In this document: piece after piece, positions 25,668 to 35,650 of the stretch
Layout: every line of letters begins with the position of its first letter
Numbering within the stretch: the first letter of the stretch is position 1
Assembly: GCA_013298075.1 (NCBI GenBank)
Contig: JAAFJG010000001.1
Location: 85,865-149,864 of the forward strand
From: Cytophagales bacterium
GTDB lineage: Bacteria; Bacteroidota; Bacteroidia; Cytophagales; Microscillaceae
Reading direction: 5' to 3'
DNA length: 64,000 bases
Notes under the pieces: generated by a model
Databases searched by the model: none
Told to the model about the DNA's origin: nothing
What the model saw: only the letters and a program-made list of their open reading frames with translations
Position numbers and translations under genes: made by a program

Positions 25668-28600
25668 CTACCTAATCACCAACCAAGTCAATAATTCAAA
25701 ATGTTTTTCGTTTCCTATTTCTTGTTCTGCCACTACTTTTTTGTTGATTCCAAAAAGATTTTGTTGATTAGTTTCTGTTGCTTTTCCACGTATTGCTTGC
25801 ATCGCAGATAGAATCAATCGATCATATAAATTCATATCAGTTCCATTTTTTGTATCTTCATTAAATACATTACAAAGTTCTGGAATAGGATTTTTGTGAG
25901 GGCTGGCAATTTGTCTAAAAAGCGTTAATATTTTTTTAGGTTCTGTATAAGTGTGTTTTATTTCGCCATCTGCATTAATCCAAATCAAAAAAATATTTTT
26001 CAAAGGATTAAGATGTTGCGTTTTTTCTGCATTTTCTTTTTGTAAAAAACAAAATATAACGCCATTTTTAATATCTTTATTCGCTAATTTTTCAAAATTA
26101 GGTATTAAATTTTTGTACTCTCCCGCAGGCGAAGGCACGATGCTATACAATCCATTCGCACTATTTTTGAAGGAATCATCTTTTAAAAATGATTTTAATT
26201 CCTCAAAAAATTCATCCATAGAAAACTCATTGAAGTTAATGCCATTGTCCACTTCTTCCAAATCCAAAGGTCTTTCTTTCAATTTTTTAAGTTGTTCGGC
26301 TCTATAATTCAATTCATTTTTTTCTTGAGTTTCGGCTTCTTCGATTGCTTTGGTATCCAAAATATTATCATCAGCCGTTGCTATCACATCAACCAAAGCC
26401 ATTCTTGCTTTTACTCTTATTTCGAGATTGAGATAAATATCGAGGTCAGCAGTAGGCCAGAAATTAAGCATTTGAATTTGTTTATTTTTGCTTCCTAATC
26501 TATCAATACGCCCAAAACGTTGTATCAAACGCACAGGATTCCAATGAATATCATAATTGATAACAAAATCACAATCTTGCAAATTTTGTCCTTCTGAAAT
26601 ACAATCGGTGGCGATTAAAATATCAATTTCAACGTCTTGTGGCATATTTTTCATCAAATTTCTATTTTTAGAAATAGGCGAAAAGTTAATCAATAAATCA
26701 TTAAAAAGTGTCGAAATATTTTGCGAACTTTGTATATTTGTTTGATTTTGGCGACTTCCTGTTACCAAAGCCGAATACATATTGAGTTCTTTTTTTGCCC
26801 AATCAGCAATATTTTCGTACAAATATAAAGCCGTATCTGCATAAGCCGTAAAAATCAATATTTTTTTATTGCCTTTATTGATTGGATTTTTGATTTTATT
26901 TTGAATAGCTTCTTTCAAAATAGACAATTTTTTATCTCGTTTTGGAGTTATAGGTTTGGCAGTTTCTGAAACCGCCTCTAATTTTTCTTTGTCTGTATTC
27001 AAATCTATTAACCATTGATCAACGTCAATATGTTTCAAATTATAATGTAGTTTTTTGCCAACTAATTCATTAAACTCACTTATTTCTTCATCTTCATTAT
27101 TTTCATTCAAAGAATCGGGTAAATCATTTTGTTCAATTTCGACTTCCTTTTCTTTATTGATTTGAAAAATTTTAATTTTATCTTCCAATTTTTTAATTTT
27201 ATCAATCGTAGAAGTTAAAGTTTTGGTAAAAGCAAAAATAGAACTTTCTAACCTTTTCAAAAAACCAACTTTCATCATACCAATCAAATATTTTTCTCGG
27301 TCTGCTTGATTAAAATTATCTTGATTCCCTTTTTTATTGGTATTATTTTGTTTTTTTTCTTCCTTTTTTGCTTGTTTTTCTTCGTCTGTTGGTAAATTAT
27401 ATTTTTCTCTAAATTCATTATACACATAACGCGAAGGATTAAAAAGTACCAAATTATATTCTGATATTTTTTGATTGATAGCAGCAAAAGTAGGAAATAA
27501 ATTTTGAATATCAATTTCAGGGCTTTGATTCATATTCAAAAGCCTTTCAGGAAAACTAATCGATTCAGTATCTTCATAATTACTTTTGATTTGTTGGCGA
27601 GAGCGTGCAATGGTTAATTCACTCAAAAGCGTAAAAAAATCTACGCCCAAAACATCAAAAAGTTGAGAGGATTTTTGGTTTGTATTGATAGTTGGGTCAG
27701 CCCAAGCCGTAAAGTTACGTTGTGCTTCTTTGAGCAAATTGCCGATGTGTGGAATACCCAAATTGTCTTTAAACGCATTGTCTTGTCCCTCTGTAATAAA
27801 ATATAATTGATTGCGTAAATCTTTCAAAGTCGTATTGACGGGCGTAGCAGAAAGTAATAAAACTTTTGTTTTGATGCCTGTTTTGATGATTTCTTTCATC
27901 AATTTACCATAACGACTGATTCTTTTTTCTGTTGATTTGCCTGTATTTCTAAAATTATGGCTTTCATCAATCACGACCAAACCATAATTTCCCCAATTCA
28001 CATTATTCAATTCCATTCCTTGCGAATTTGTGCCTTGTGTGCGTGTGAGGTCTGTATGGGCGAATACGTCATAACTAAATCTATCGTCTTTCAAAATATT
28101 TCTATCGTCATTTTGCGTATAAATCAACCAGTTTTGCTCCAATTTTTTGGGACAAAGCACCATTACACGATTGTTTTGTAACTCAAAATATTTGATAACC
28201 GCCAACGCCTCAAATGTTTTTCCCAAACCTACGCTATCGGCAATGATACAACCATTATAAACTCGTATTTTATCAATCGCAAGTTTTACGCCTTCCGACT
28301 GAAAATGATATAATTTTTCCCATATTTTAGTTTGTTTTAAACCTATTTTTTCGCTAATGCTTTCAATTTCTTCACTTCCTTTGAGTTTTTGGCTAAAAAT
28401 ATGATATAAAGTTTTGAAATAAATATATTCGGGACTTTTATCGGTATAAATTTCTTCTAAATATTTTAAAACGTCTTCTTTTACATCTTCTATTTTTACG
28501 TCTTCTACGCCATTTTCCCAAATCGTATCAAACCAATTTTTCAATGCTTTTATATCTCTATTATCATTGACAATCATATTGAGTTCTAAATTAGACTTTT

Positions 28601-29072
28601 GTTTGAGTCCCAAACCGCTGACCGTAAAATTTGAACTTCCTGTAACTGCTTTGGCTGCTCCTTTGTCTTTGGGTTGGATATAATACATTTTTCCGTGCAA
28701 AAAATCAGGTTTTATCATCGATTTGATGGCTACTTTTTCTTTGAACCAATCATAACAATTTTTGGCTGTTTCTTTTTGTTTCAATACATTTACGAGCGTA
28801 ATTGTATCATCTTTTTCTATTTTAAATGATTTGCTTTCATTTTTTTCGGGGTCTAAATTTCTCAAAAAACTGGGTTCTCCGAACAAAAAACGCACAGATT
28901 TTACGCTGTCTAATTTTTGTTTTAGACGTTCATACGCATAAATCGTAAAATAAGCAGAAACAATAGAAAGTTCTGAATCAGCCTCAATATTTTCGGTTAA
29001 AAAATCGGCTACACTTCCATTTTCTCTATTGTCTAATAAAGAAGAAGGATTATCTTTGGGAGAATTTGGCAT
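25668..29072 (-). CDS. PLD-nuclease/SNF2-type helicase of a defence locus
   Basis: An 1134-residue two-part protein. Residues 1 to ~200 form a phospholipase-D (HKD) domain: FLHGKMYYIQ with the catalytic HxK at about 126-128, then TGSSNFTVSGL. From ~260 on comes a superfamily 2, SNF2-like helicase: Walker A ADSVGLGKT (~277-285), DEAH-type VIDESHNF (~366-373), LLLSATPVN (~405), and motifs V-VI in ATDCISEGQNLQDC and IQRFGRIDRLG (~852-862). A single-HKD domain could give nuclease activity as a dimer. It lies at the 3' end of the methylase-ATPase array, in the same orientation, and is the only helicase there. It is probably the motor-nuclease acting against unmethylated DNA (inference). Confidence 0.9.
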   Translation of the reverse strand: MPNSPKDNPSSLLDNRENGSVADFLTENIEADSELSIVSAYFTIYAYERLKQKLDSVKSVRFLFGEPSFLRNLDPEKNESKSFKIEKDDTITLVNVLKQKETAKNCYDWFKEKVAIKSMIKPDFLHGKMYYIQPKDKGAAKAVTGSSNFTVSGLGLKQKSNLELNMIVNDNRDIKALKNWFDTIWENGVEDVKIEDVKEDVLKYLEEIYTDKSPEYIYFKTLYHIFSQKLKGSEEIESISEKIGLKQTKIWEKLYHFQSEGVKLAIDKIRVYNGCIIADSVGLGKTFEALAVIKYFELQNNRVMVLCPKKLEQNWLIYTQNDDRNILKDDRFSYDVFAHTDLTRTQGTNSQGMELNNVNWGNYGLVVIDESHNFRNTGKSTEKRISRYGKLMKEIIKTGIKTKVLLLSATPVNTTLKDLRNQLYFITEGQDNAFKDNLGIPHIGNLLKEAQRNFTAWADPTINTNQKSSQLFDVLGVDFFTLLSELTIARSRQQIKSNYEDTESISFPERLLNMNQSPEIDIQNLFPTFAAINQKISEYNLVLFNPSRYVYNEFREKYNLPTDEEKQAKKEEKKQNNTNKKGNQDNFNQADREKYLIGMMKVGFLKRLESSIFAFTKTLTSTIDKIKKLEDKIKIFQINKEKEVEIEQNDLPDSLNENNEDEEISEFNELVGKKLHYNLKHIDVDQWLIDLNTDKEKLEAVSETAKPITPKRDKKLSILKEAIQNKIKNPINKGNKKILIFTAYADTALYLYENIADWAKKELNMYSALVTGSRQNQTNIQSSQNISTLFNDLLINFSPISKNRNLMKNMPQDVEIDILIATDCISEGQNLQDCDFVINYDIHWNPVRLIQRFGRIDRLGSKNKQIQMLNFWPTADLDIYLNLEIRVKARMALVDVIATADDNILDTKAIEEAETQEKNELNYRAEQLKKLKERPLDLEEVDNGINFNEFSMDEFFEELKSFLKDDSFKNSANGLYSIVPSPAGEYKNLIPNFEKLANKDIKNGVIFCFLQKENAEKTQHLNPLKNIFLIWINADGEIKHTYTEPKKILTLFRQIASPHKNPIPELCNVFNEDTKNGTDMNLYDRLILSAMQAIRGKATETNQQNLFGINKKVVAEQEIGNEKHFELLTWLVIR

Positions 29073-29129
29073 ATATATATAAAAGTTTTTTTTTGAGAGA
29101 TTTTTTTTTGTTTTTAGAAAGATAAAATT

Positions 29130-29357
29130 TTAAGCCGTTATGTCTTCTTTTGAAATGGTTAAAATATGAATATCAGCAGCTTTTAAAATTTCATTCAAAT
29201 CATTTAAGTATTTATTTTTAAGATGTTTTTCTTGGCGAATGGATAAATTATTATCGTTTTCACCCATATTTTTACACTGAGTAATTATTTTATCACAACC
29301 TGCTATCAAATCTAATAAATGATTGATAACACGATAAGGAATTTTTGATGCGTCCAT
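29130..29357 (-). CDS. small protein between ATPase 1 and the helicase
   Basis: 75 residues from the ATG at 29357 (a TTG at 29369 is also in frame). It is helical, hydrophilic and without a recognised family. The centre reads DLIAGCDKIITQCKNMGEND. It sits 57 bp upstream of the helicase start and about 150 bp after ATPase 1. Its position inside the defence array suggests an accessory or regulatory subunit, but nothing in the sequence proves that. Confidence 0.5.
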   Translation of the reverse strand: MDASKIPYRVINHLLDLIAGCDKIITQCKNMGENDNNLSIRQEKHLKNKYLNDLNEILKAADIHILTISKEDITA

Positions 29358-29513
29358 TTTTTTTATCAAAATTAATCATTTTAATTGTTAGATTTTTTAT
29401 TTCTCTGATTCTTATTTTTTTAAGTAACGAATACGAAACGCTTTGATTGCTTAATTTATTTTATAATCCTATTTTTCAACCCGAATTTCTACAAATCATT
29501 AAAAAACTATATT

Positions 29514-31250
29514 TTATGGTTTTATTTCGTTTATAAGTTGTTGGAGATTTTTTTCTCTTACATAAAACTTTTGAGGTAAGTCATTCAAATTAAACTCAAA
29601 ACTAAATTCATCACACAAAAATTTATACATTTCTTGTAAAGATTCAAACTCTTTATTTTTAGAAATATCATCAACCCCATTTTTTCGAATATTTTTAAGT
29701 TGAATTTTACATCTATTCAAAAGTTTTTCGGTTTCATTGGCTACAAGCAATGTAATATTTTCTTTGATTAAAATTTCTGCACCATTATTTGTATCAAATT
29801 GAAATAAGGCAGTTTTTCCTATTGTATTTGGTATTGGTTTTAAAGTAATATTTTCTAATTTTTTCAAAACTTTCATTACATCAATCAATTCTTGTTTAAA
29901 AATCGGATTTTTAATGTCATTATGAGAAAGAGGATTTAAAACGGCATCTTTATAAATACCTAAATTTTCAAAATCAGCATAATCTAAACCTTCTCCATCA
30001 CAAAATTCTTTTAAGTTCGTTATAAGTGCATTAAGCCTTTTTTTCTCTGTCGCATATCCTTCTTCTTTGGTCTTAACTTCTACTTTGTAATAATAAGGAG
30101 TCAATATTTTTTCTAAAATATCTTCGCAGGTTTTTCGTAAATAAGAACCACACGCAGGATAATCGTGTTTTGCCAAATAATATTCTGCCTTTTGGATATG
30201 TGTTTTCGTTTCCAAAATCAGAGGCACATCAAAATTATTAGTAAAATCATCTACATACATTTCAAAAAACTTCCAATTTTTCTTATCTTTATTTTCAAAC
30301 CATTGTTTCGCTAACTCAAACCAAGTCCTATCATAAGTAGTCATAAAAATTTGATAATCTGAAAATTCATTTTTCAAAATATCTAACAAAGGCAAACGAT
30401 TCGACGTATCCAAACCGATAAAAATATCATCTAAAAAAAGAATTTTGATAGTAGGTGTAGGAGTTTCTTTTAAAGATGCCAAATACATACAAATTGCCAA
30501 CGCAGACAAACGGGCTTCGTTTAAAAAATCAAAATACGATTGTGTTATTTTTTCATGATGATAATTGATAGAAAGTTTAATTTCTTTCACAAATTCACCT
30601 TTTTGCCACAAACTTTCAAAACCAAACTTAAATGTAATATTTTGTTTGAAATATTCGTTTAACATTCGATTGGCAGTATTTTCTATGGTAGTTAATAAAG
30701 TATTAAACGCTTCATCAAAAATAGGTATTTTTTTATCAATGACTTCTTTAAAAATAATTGTATTTTTTCTACTTTCTAAACCTTTTTCTATGTCTTCTAA
30801 ATATTTGCCAAACGTAGTAAAAAGCTCAGAATCATAAGTATTTTGCAATACAGTTTCGATAAGTAAGGCAAATAAATCAGGACTTTTTTCGGTCTTTTCT
30901 GCTATATATACACGCAAAATACGCTGGTAGGTAAGAAAAGGATTGTAATTATGTACGTCTTTAAAAATATCATTTTTGTCAGCAGGCAAAATACCATTTG
31001 TATATTGATACAAAATACCATTATCAAATTCAAAATATACCTCAACTTTGTCTGTTGCTTGTATAAATATATTTTTTTCTATCTTTTTGGGTGTTTTGCT
31101 TGCCTCAAAAAAATGAACAAACGCCTTATACAAACTACTTTTACCACTGCCATTTTCACCATACACAAGTAAATTTTTACCTGATATATTGATATGATGT
31201 TTGCCATAAAAAGCACGATAATTTTCAAATTCTATGTGAGTAATTTTCAT
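29514..31250 (-). CDS. RecF/RloC-like AAA ATPase, module 1 of the defence locus
   Basis: A 578-residue ABC/SMC-like ATPase. KITHIEFENYRAFYGKH leads to Walker A GENGSGKSS (about 31-39). After a helical middle region come the signature-like LNEARLSALA (about 240-249) and Walker B KILFLDDIFIGLD (about 266-278), with a TTYDRTW switch after it. The C-terminal ~230 residues are helical, including an AEYYLAKHDYPACGSYLRKTCE segment that resembles nucleotide- or HEPN-adjacent helices of ATPase effectors. It starts 48 bp after methylase 1. It shares architecture with the ATPase at 35651 but differs strongly in sequence, unlike their near-identical methylase partners. Confidence 0.8.
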   Translation of the reverse strand: MKITHIEFENYRAFYGKHHINISGKNLLVYGENGSGKSSLYKAFVHFFEASKTPKKIEKNIFIQATDKVEVYFEFDNGILYQYTNGILPADKNDIFKDVHNYNPFLTYQRILRVYIAEKTEKSPDLFALLIETVLQNTYDSELFTTFGKYLEDIEKGLESRKNTIIFKEVIDKKIPIFDEAFNTLLTTIENTANRMLNEYFKQNITFKFGFESLWQKGEFVKEIKLSINYHHEKITQSYFDFLNEARLSALAICMYLASLKETPTPTIKILFLDDIFIGLDTSNRLPLLDILKNEFSDYQIFMTTYDRTWFELAKQWFENKDKKNWKFFEMYVDDFTNNFDVPLILETKTHIQKAEYYLAKHDYPACGSYLRKTCEDILEKILTPYYYKVEVKTKEEGYATEKKRLNALITNLKEFCDGEGLDYADFENLGIYKDAVLNPLSHNDIKNPIFKQELIDVMKVLKKLENITLKPIPNTIGKTALFQFDTNNGAEILIKENITLLVANETEKLLNRCKIQLKNIRKNGVDDISKNKEFESLQEMYKFLCDEFSFEFNLNDLPQKFYVREKNLQQLINEIKP

Positions 31251-31298
31251 ATATTATTTTTATTTAAAGAAATTTTAGAATGTTTTTATATCAAATTA

Positions 31299-34200
31299 TT
31301 ATTCTTGACCTCGTATTATACTAACCACAGACACACTACCCGAATAAAAAAGATTAGTCGCTACTATATTTTTAGGATGACTCACAATATTATAAAAATC
31401 TCGAATAGTATTTAGTATATCTATTTCTGATGAAACTGGCAAAGGAACCAAATCTACTAAATATTGTAATATATCCCGATTACTTTTTTTGAGTTCATTT
31501 TCAAAGTATAATTCTATCACAGCCAAATCAATCAATGCCCCAAAATATATCGACATTACTCTATCTTTTGACGTTTCTAATAAATGCTTATGCTCATTTA
31601 ACCACAAAATATAATCTACTATTACTTCAAATGGCTTTTGTTGTTCTTTGGAAATTTGAGGAATTGGAATTTTTTCAATGAATTGTTTTATCCAACGAAA
31701 TGCACTATTTCCTAAATCTGTTGCTATTTTTGTAAAGTAAAAATAAACTAATTTTGAATTTAAAACAGAAAGTAAAAATTTGTTTCCATTTGGAATAAAA
31801 TAACACGTTTGATTACAAAATATTTTATTATCATCCCAAACAAAACAATTTCCACTCGTCATTTCTGCCCAAATAATTTTTTCCTTTAAAAACTCGTCCA
31901 TATAACTACAACTACGGAGTTCCCACCAATATTGCCCTTGGTCATCACGATTATATAATCCTTTTCCTTTTGAAGATTGATTATTGGCTATTTCTTTAAA
32001 ATGATTATAAACAGCAGGGAAAGTATTCTTAAAAAAGATTTCAGCATCTTCTTTATTTCGATTTTCGTTTGTCCAACCTGAAGGAATAACAATTAAATAA
32101 AGCCCTGCAAATTCATAACTATATGTTTTAATATCTCTCCCTCTTAAAATAGGTTTAATAATTTCTGCACTTTTGGGGTCTTGGCTTATCAATTCATTTT
32201 TTTTGGCTTCGTCGATGATAAATGCTTCATTGAAACCTGTTAAAAGTCCTCTATAAATGGAAATATCCCAATCTTTTAAGGGTATTCCAATTTTTTCGAT
32301 TTGTTGTTTTACTTTTTGTGTTTTGCTATTACTGATTGTCCAAGCATCTTTTGTTAGTTGATTTAAAATGACATGATTTTCGCGAAAATAAGTAGGAATA
32401 TCTGTGTTGTTTTTTTGATAAGTAACTGCTTTTACCTGTATATTTTTATTTTTTTCGTTGTTTTTTTCAAACATCAAAATATTTGTATCTACGGTGGCAC
32501 TTTCAAAAACGCCTGCTCCCAAATCAATCAATAACAAAGGATTGGTTTCGATGGCTAAAAATTCTCTCAATTTTTCACCATAACCTGCACGCATCCACTT
32601 ATTAGAAGTAATCAAACAAAGTAAACCTTTTTCTTTTAATAATTGATTGCCTTTTTCATAAAACAAACAATATAAATCGCTTGATTTCGAATATGTTTTA
32701 AAATTTTGTTTAGCAAATATTTCTGAACCTTGCATTTTTTGGAGTTGCACATAAGGTGGATTTCCCAATACAATATCAAAACCATCTTTAATTCCAAACA
32801 TCAACTCCATATCGAACCAATCAGCCGAAGCATTTTGGTCGAATAAATCAAAATCAGCAATTTTTTGGGCGGTTGCTTTTCCCCAGCCATCTTTTTCTAA
32901 AAGCATGGCTATTTCTGTTCTGAGTTCTTTATCTTTTTGAATAAATTGATTTTTTTGCGTTTTATTTTTAACAGCGAAATATTTTTGTCTATTTTCTGCC
33001 AAATCAATTTCTAATTTATCGAGGCGCAAATTTTTGAGTTGTGCTTGTTTTTTAGGTTTATCTAATCCAATCAACGTATTTGCCGTTACAAATTTAGTTT
33101 CTAAATTAGGCAAAGGTTTGATGTTTTCGTTCTTTTGTTCGATGACCAAAGAGAGAAAAAAACGCAGTTTAGAGATTTGTATCGCAATATTTTGAATATC
33201 GATGCCATAAATACAATTTTGAACGAGATAAAGTTTTCGAGCATAATTATCTGTATTGAGATTGGTATTAAAGTCATTTTCAATTTGCTTTATTTTTTCA
33301 TCAATAATTTGTTGTGCTTTATTTTTTACTTCGTTATCTGACAAATGATTGATAATTTCTTTGTCTTTTTTTAGGCTTTGAATGATACTTTCTTTTTCGT
33401 GTTTGGTTTTATTGATGACAATTTGTCTAAAATAATCATTATTAGCATCTAATTTTTTTAAGATTTGCACAAGTTTATCCAAAATCCCCATCGGGAACGC
33501 ACCTGAGCCACAAGCGGGGTCAAGTATTTTGAGTTTGGTATAAATTTTTTCGAGAACTTCTTTGTTTTGTTTAGTCGTAAATGGACTTTTTTCAGTTTGA
33601 TTATTGATAAGTTGCCTAAAATTTTCTTTCAATATATCTTTATTCGGTTCGTTAATAATAGTGGCGGACATAGCAAGTTGCCCTTTTTTTGATTCGTTTA
33701 CATCAAAAGCAGAGGTTTGTTGCGCTCCTAATTCTATTTCAAAACCTTTATCTTTTTCAAAACTATTCACCAAAAACTCTAATAAACTTTCGTCCACCAT
33801 ATAATTCACAATTTCGCGTGGCGTATAAAACGAGCCTGAACTATTGCGAGCAGTGCTGGCGGTATTTTCATCATAAGAAGCCAATAAACTTTCAAAAATT
33901 TGTCCTAACAATTCAGGATCGAGGGCAATATCTTCTTCCAAAGGCGTATTTTCTTCAATCGTAAATTTATATTTTTTGAGTATTTTGACAATTCCTGTAA
34001 CATACAAAGTTATTTTTTTGTTTTTTATGCCATAAATAGTTTTCAATTCATTCGAAAAACTATCATTTTTATCAGCAAAAAATAAATAATCAGGAATACT
34101 CGCTTGATATTTTTCGATGCGTGTAAAACCATCAAAATATTGTTTTTTATCTTTGTCTTTTTTATCCAAACTATCAAACAAACCGCCATTCAAAAAAGGC

Positions 34201-35285
34201 GTTTGTTCGAATATTTTCATAATGTTTGTCGGATTTTCATCTATAAATAAATTTTCATATCTATAAAAAGTATTGACATCATTATTAGTTCTATTTTCTA
34301 CAAAAGATTTATTTTCTGCAAATCCTCGTTCTGTTTTTTCTCTATTCAAAGTCGCAAAAAATAGATTTTGGAGAATAGCTTTGTAGTAATGATTGCCGTT
34401 TTTGAAGTCTTTGAGCGTATTATTCAAATAATTTTCTTCGAATAAATTTTCTGCTACTAAGTTTTTTTCTTTGATAAACCACACAAAAATAAACCTTGTC
34501 AAAAGTCGAATCATCGCAATTTGATTGGTTTGTTCTTGCGATTTATCATCTGTGATAGGAAATTGACATTTATCCACTGCCCAAAAATACCAATTAGAAA
34601 TTTCTTTGTAAAACTTTTTATTGAGTTCAGAAATAGATAAAATTTCTTGCCACGCATCATGAATATCGATAAAATTTTTGATGTATTTTTTAACTTCTAA
34701 TTTATCAAATGCTAAATCTGCCAAAATTTCGAGATGCGACCTTTTTGGATTTTGTATATCAATATCTTTGATAAAAGTAACTTTGAGCAATATATTTTTA
34801 GAATCATCTTTTTTATTTTTTCTTCTGTCAATAATTCCGAGCGTTATTTTTTGCCCAATTTTAAAAATAGGCATTACGCCATTTTGAAAAATTTGGTTAA
34901 TTTCTCTTGTAAAATCGGCTAATTCTGTCCTTTTATAATGAATTTTTTCGTCCAATTCGATTACAAACCAAAGATATGCATCTAAAAATGGTTTCTCGGC
35001 TTCTTGAGACCTTCGATTTTTTCGTTGTAATTCAATATCAGAAATTCGAAAAGGAATAAAGGCTTTTTTCCAATGTTGCGTTAATAATTTTTCATTGTTG
35101 GGCGTATTTCCTGTTTTTTCAATGACAAATTTTTTAAATTGTTCGTAATTTTCAAATTTTATATTCAGTTCGATATCCGTAGGATAATGCAAGGTTTTGA
35201 ATAAATCAATCGTTGCTTGGTTTGGATTGGTATCAAAAGCGGTTAATTTTTTTTGTATGATTTCGAGGAATTCGTTTTCTTTCAT
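31299..35285 (-). CDS. Eco57I-type adenine DNA methylase, module 1
   Basis: About 1328 residues. The N-terminal half (~560 residues) carries the conserved stretch ITLGIIDRRKNKKDD...KVTFIKDIDIQNPKRSHLEIL. Motif I DPACGSGAFPMGILDKL lies near 588-604 and motif IV GNPPYVQLQ near 838-846, typical of N6-adenine methylases of Eco57I type. The last ~450 residues hold target-recognition sequence. The protein is near-identical to methylase 2 until about residue 1133, apart from short patches (around 795-830 and the IYRGLLTGFN stretch); then the two differ completely. The ATG at 35285 is chosen over 35339 because a -7 element lies between them and because it matches the start of methylase 2. Confidence 0.88.
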   Translation of the reverse strand: MKENEFLEIIQKKLTAFDTNPNQATIDLFKTLHYPTDIELNIKFENYEQFKKFVIEKTGNTPNNEKLLTQHWKKAFIPFRISDIELQRKNRRSQEAEKPFLDAYLWFVIELDEKIHYKRTELADFTREINQIFQNGVMPIFKIGQKITLGIIDRRKNKKDDSKNILLKVTFIKDIDIQNPKRSHLEILADLAFDKLEVKKYIKNFIDIHDAWQEILSISELNKKFYKEISNWYFWAVDKCQFPITDDKSQEQTNQIAMIRLLTRFIFVWFIKEKNLVAENLFEENYLNNTLKDFKNGNHYYKAILQNLFFATLNREKTERGFAENKSFVENRTNNDVNTFYRYENLFIDENPTNIMKIFEQTPFLNGGLFDSLDKKDKDKKQYFDGFTRIEKYQASIPDYLFFADKNDSFSNELKTIYGIKNKKITLYVTGIVKILKKYKFTIEENTPLEEDIALDPELLGQIFESLLASYDENTASTARNSSGSFYTPREIVNYMVDESLLEFLVNSFEKDKGFEIELGAQQTSAFDVNESKKGQLAMSATIINEPNKDILKENFRQLINNQTEKSPFTTKQNKEVLEKIYTKLKILDPACGSGAFPMGILDKLVQILKKLDANNDYFRQIVINKTKHEKESIIQSLKKDKEIINHLSDNEVKNKAQQIIDEKIKQIENDFNTNLNTDNYARKLYLVQNCIYGIDIQNIAIQISKLRFFLSLVIEQKNENIKPLPNLETKFVTANTLIGLDKPKKQAQLKNLRLDKLEIDLAENRQKYFAVKNKTQKNQFIQKDKELRTEIAMLLEKDGWGKATAQKIADFDLFDQNASADWFDMELMFGIKDGFDIVLGNPPYVQLQKMQGSEIFAKQNFKTYSKSSDLYCLFYEKGNQLLKEKGLLCLITSNKWMRAGYGEKLREFLAIETNPLLLIDLGAGVFESATVDTNILMFEKNNEKNKNIQVKAVTYQKNNTDIPTYFRENHVILNQLTKDAWTISNSKTQKVKQQIEKIGIPLKDWDISIYRGLLTGFNEAFIIDEAKKNELISQDPKSAEIIKPILRGRDIKTYSYEFAGLYLIVIPSGWTNENRNKEDAEIFFKNTFPAVYNHFKEIANNQSSKGKGLYNRDDQGQYWWELRSCSYMDEFLKEKIIWAEMTSGNCFVWDDNKIFCNQTCYFIPNGNKFLLSVLNSKLVYFYFTKIATDLGNSAFRWIKQFIEKIPIPQISKEQQKPFEVIVDYILWLNEHKHLLETSKDRVMSIYFGALIDLAVIELYFENELKKSNRDILQYLVDLVPLPVSSEIDILNTIRDFYNIVSHPKNIVATNLFYSGSVSVVSIIRGQE

Positions 35286-35303
35286 AAGAATAAGTTTTTT
35301 TTG

Positions 35304-35311
35304 CAAATATA
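35304..35311 (-). promoter_or_regulatory. -7 element (TATATTTG on the minus strand) for methylase 1
   Basis: CAAATATA, 19 bp before the ATG at 35285. The same element with the same surroundings occurs before methylase 2 (41331-41338), as part of the duplicated segment. Each module can therefore have its own promoter. Confidence 0.5.
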
Positions 35312-35408
35312 AATAAAAAAGTATTAGTTTTGAAAACAAGAGAGAGATTTTATTTTTTGATGCTTAAAAAAGTTTGATTCAATATATTTTTTTTTGAAAT
35401 ATTTTCTT

Positions 35409-35493
35409 GAATTGCCTCCAGATTTATCTGAATTGCCTCCAGATTTATCTGGAGGATAATATAAAATTCAATAGTTGGCTTTAGCCAAAATTT
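35409..35493 (-). repeat. dual-hairpin interspersed repeat, copy 2, with two 21-bp units
   Basis: Two head-to-tail 21-bp units (35409-35429 and 35430-35450), each carrying GCCTCCAGATTTATCT, complete a CCTCCAGAT/ATCTGGAGG palindrome. After 24 nt follows TTGGCTTTAGCCAA. Orientation is opposite to copy 1. It fills the 312 bp between methylase 1 and ATPase 2 together with the palindromes at 35546-35632. Confidence 0.8.
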
Positions 35494-35545
35494 GTTACTG
35501 TAATTAAAAGTGTGGGAAATTATTTTGTAACAAAATAGTTTCTCA

Positions 35546-35632
35546 TTGGTCTGTGGTACACAGACCAAGATAACTTAGTAACTTTTATTTCGGTCTGTGT
35601 TTGTTTCGGTCTGTGTGCCACAGAGCGAGGAG
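35546..35632. repeat. GGTCTGTG palindromes between the two defence modules
   Basis: A perfect stem of TTGGTCTGTG (35546-35555) with CACAGACCAA (35559-35568) around GTA. About 30 bp further are two more CGGTCTGTG units, the second closing with CACAGAGCG. A related hairpin (CCTCG...CGAGG with TCTG/CAGA) is at 50661-50687. Confidence 0.7.
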
Positions 35633-35650
35633 TAAGGTGTTTTGGTCTTA

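Noticed and set aside
35286..35339. Upstream start giving methylase 1 an extra 18 residues
   Set aside because: The paralogous methylase 2 starts at the equivalent of 35285, and a -7 element lies in the extension.
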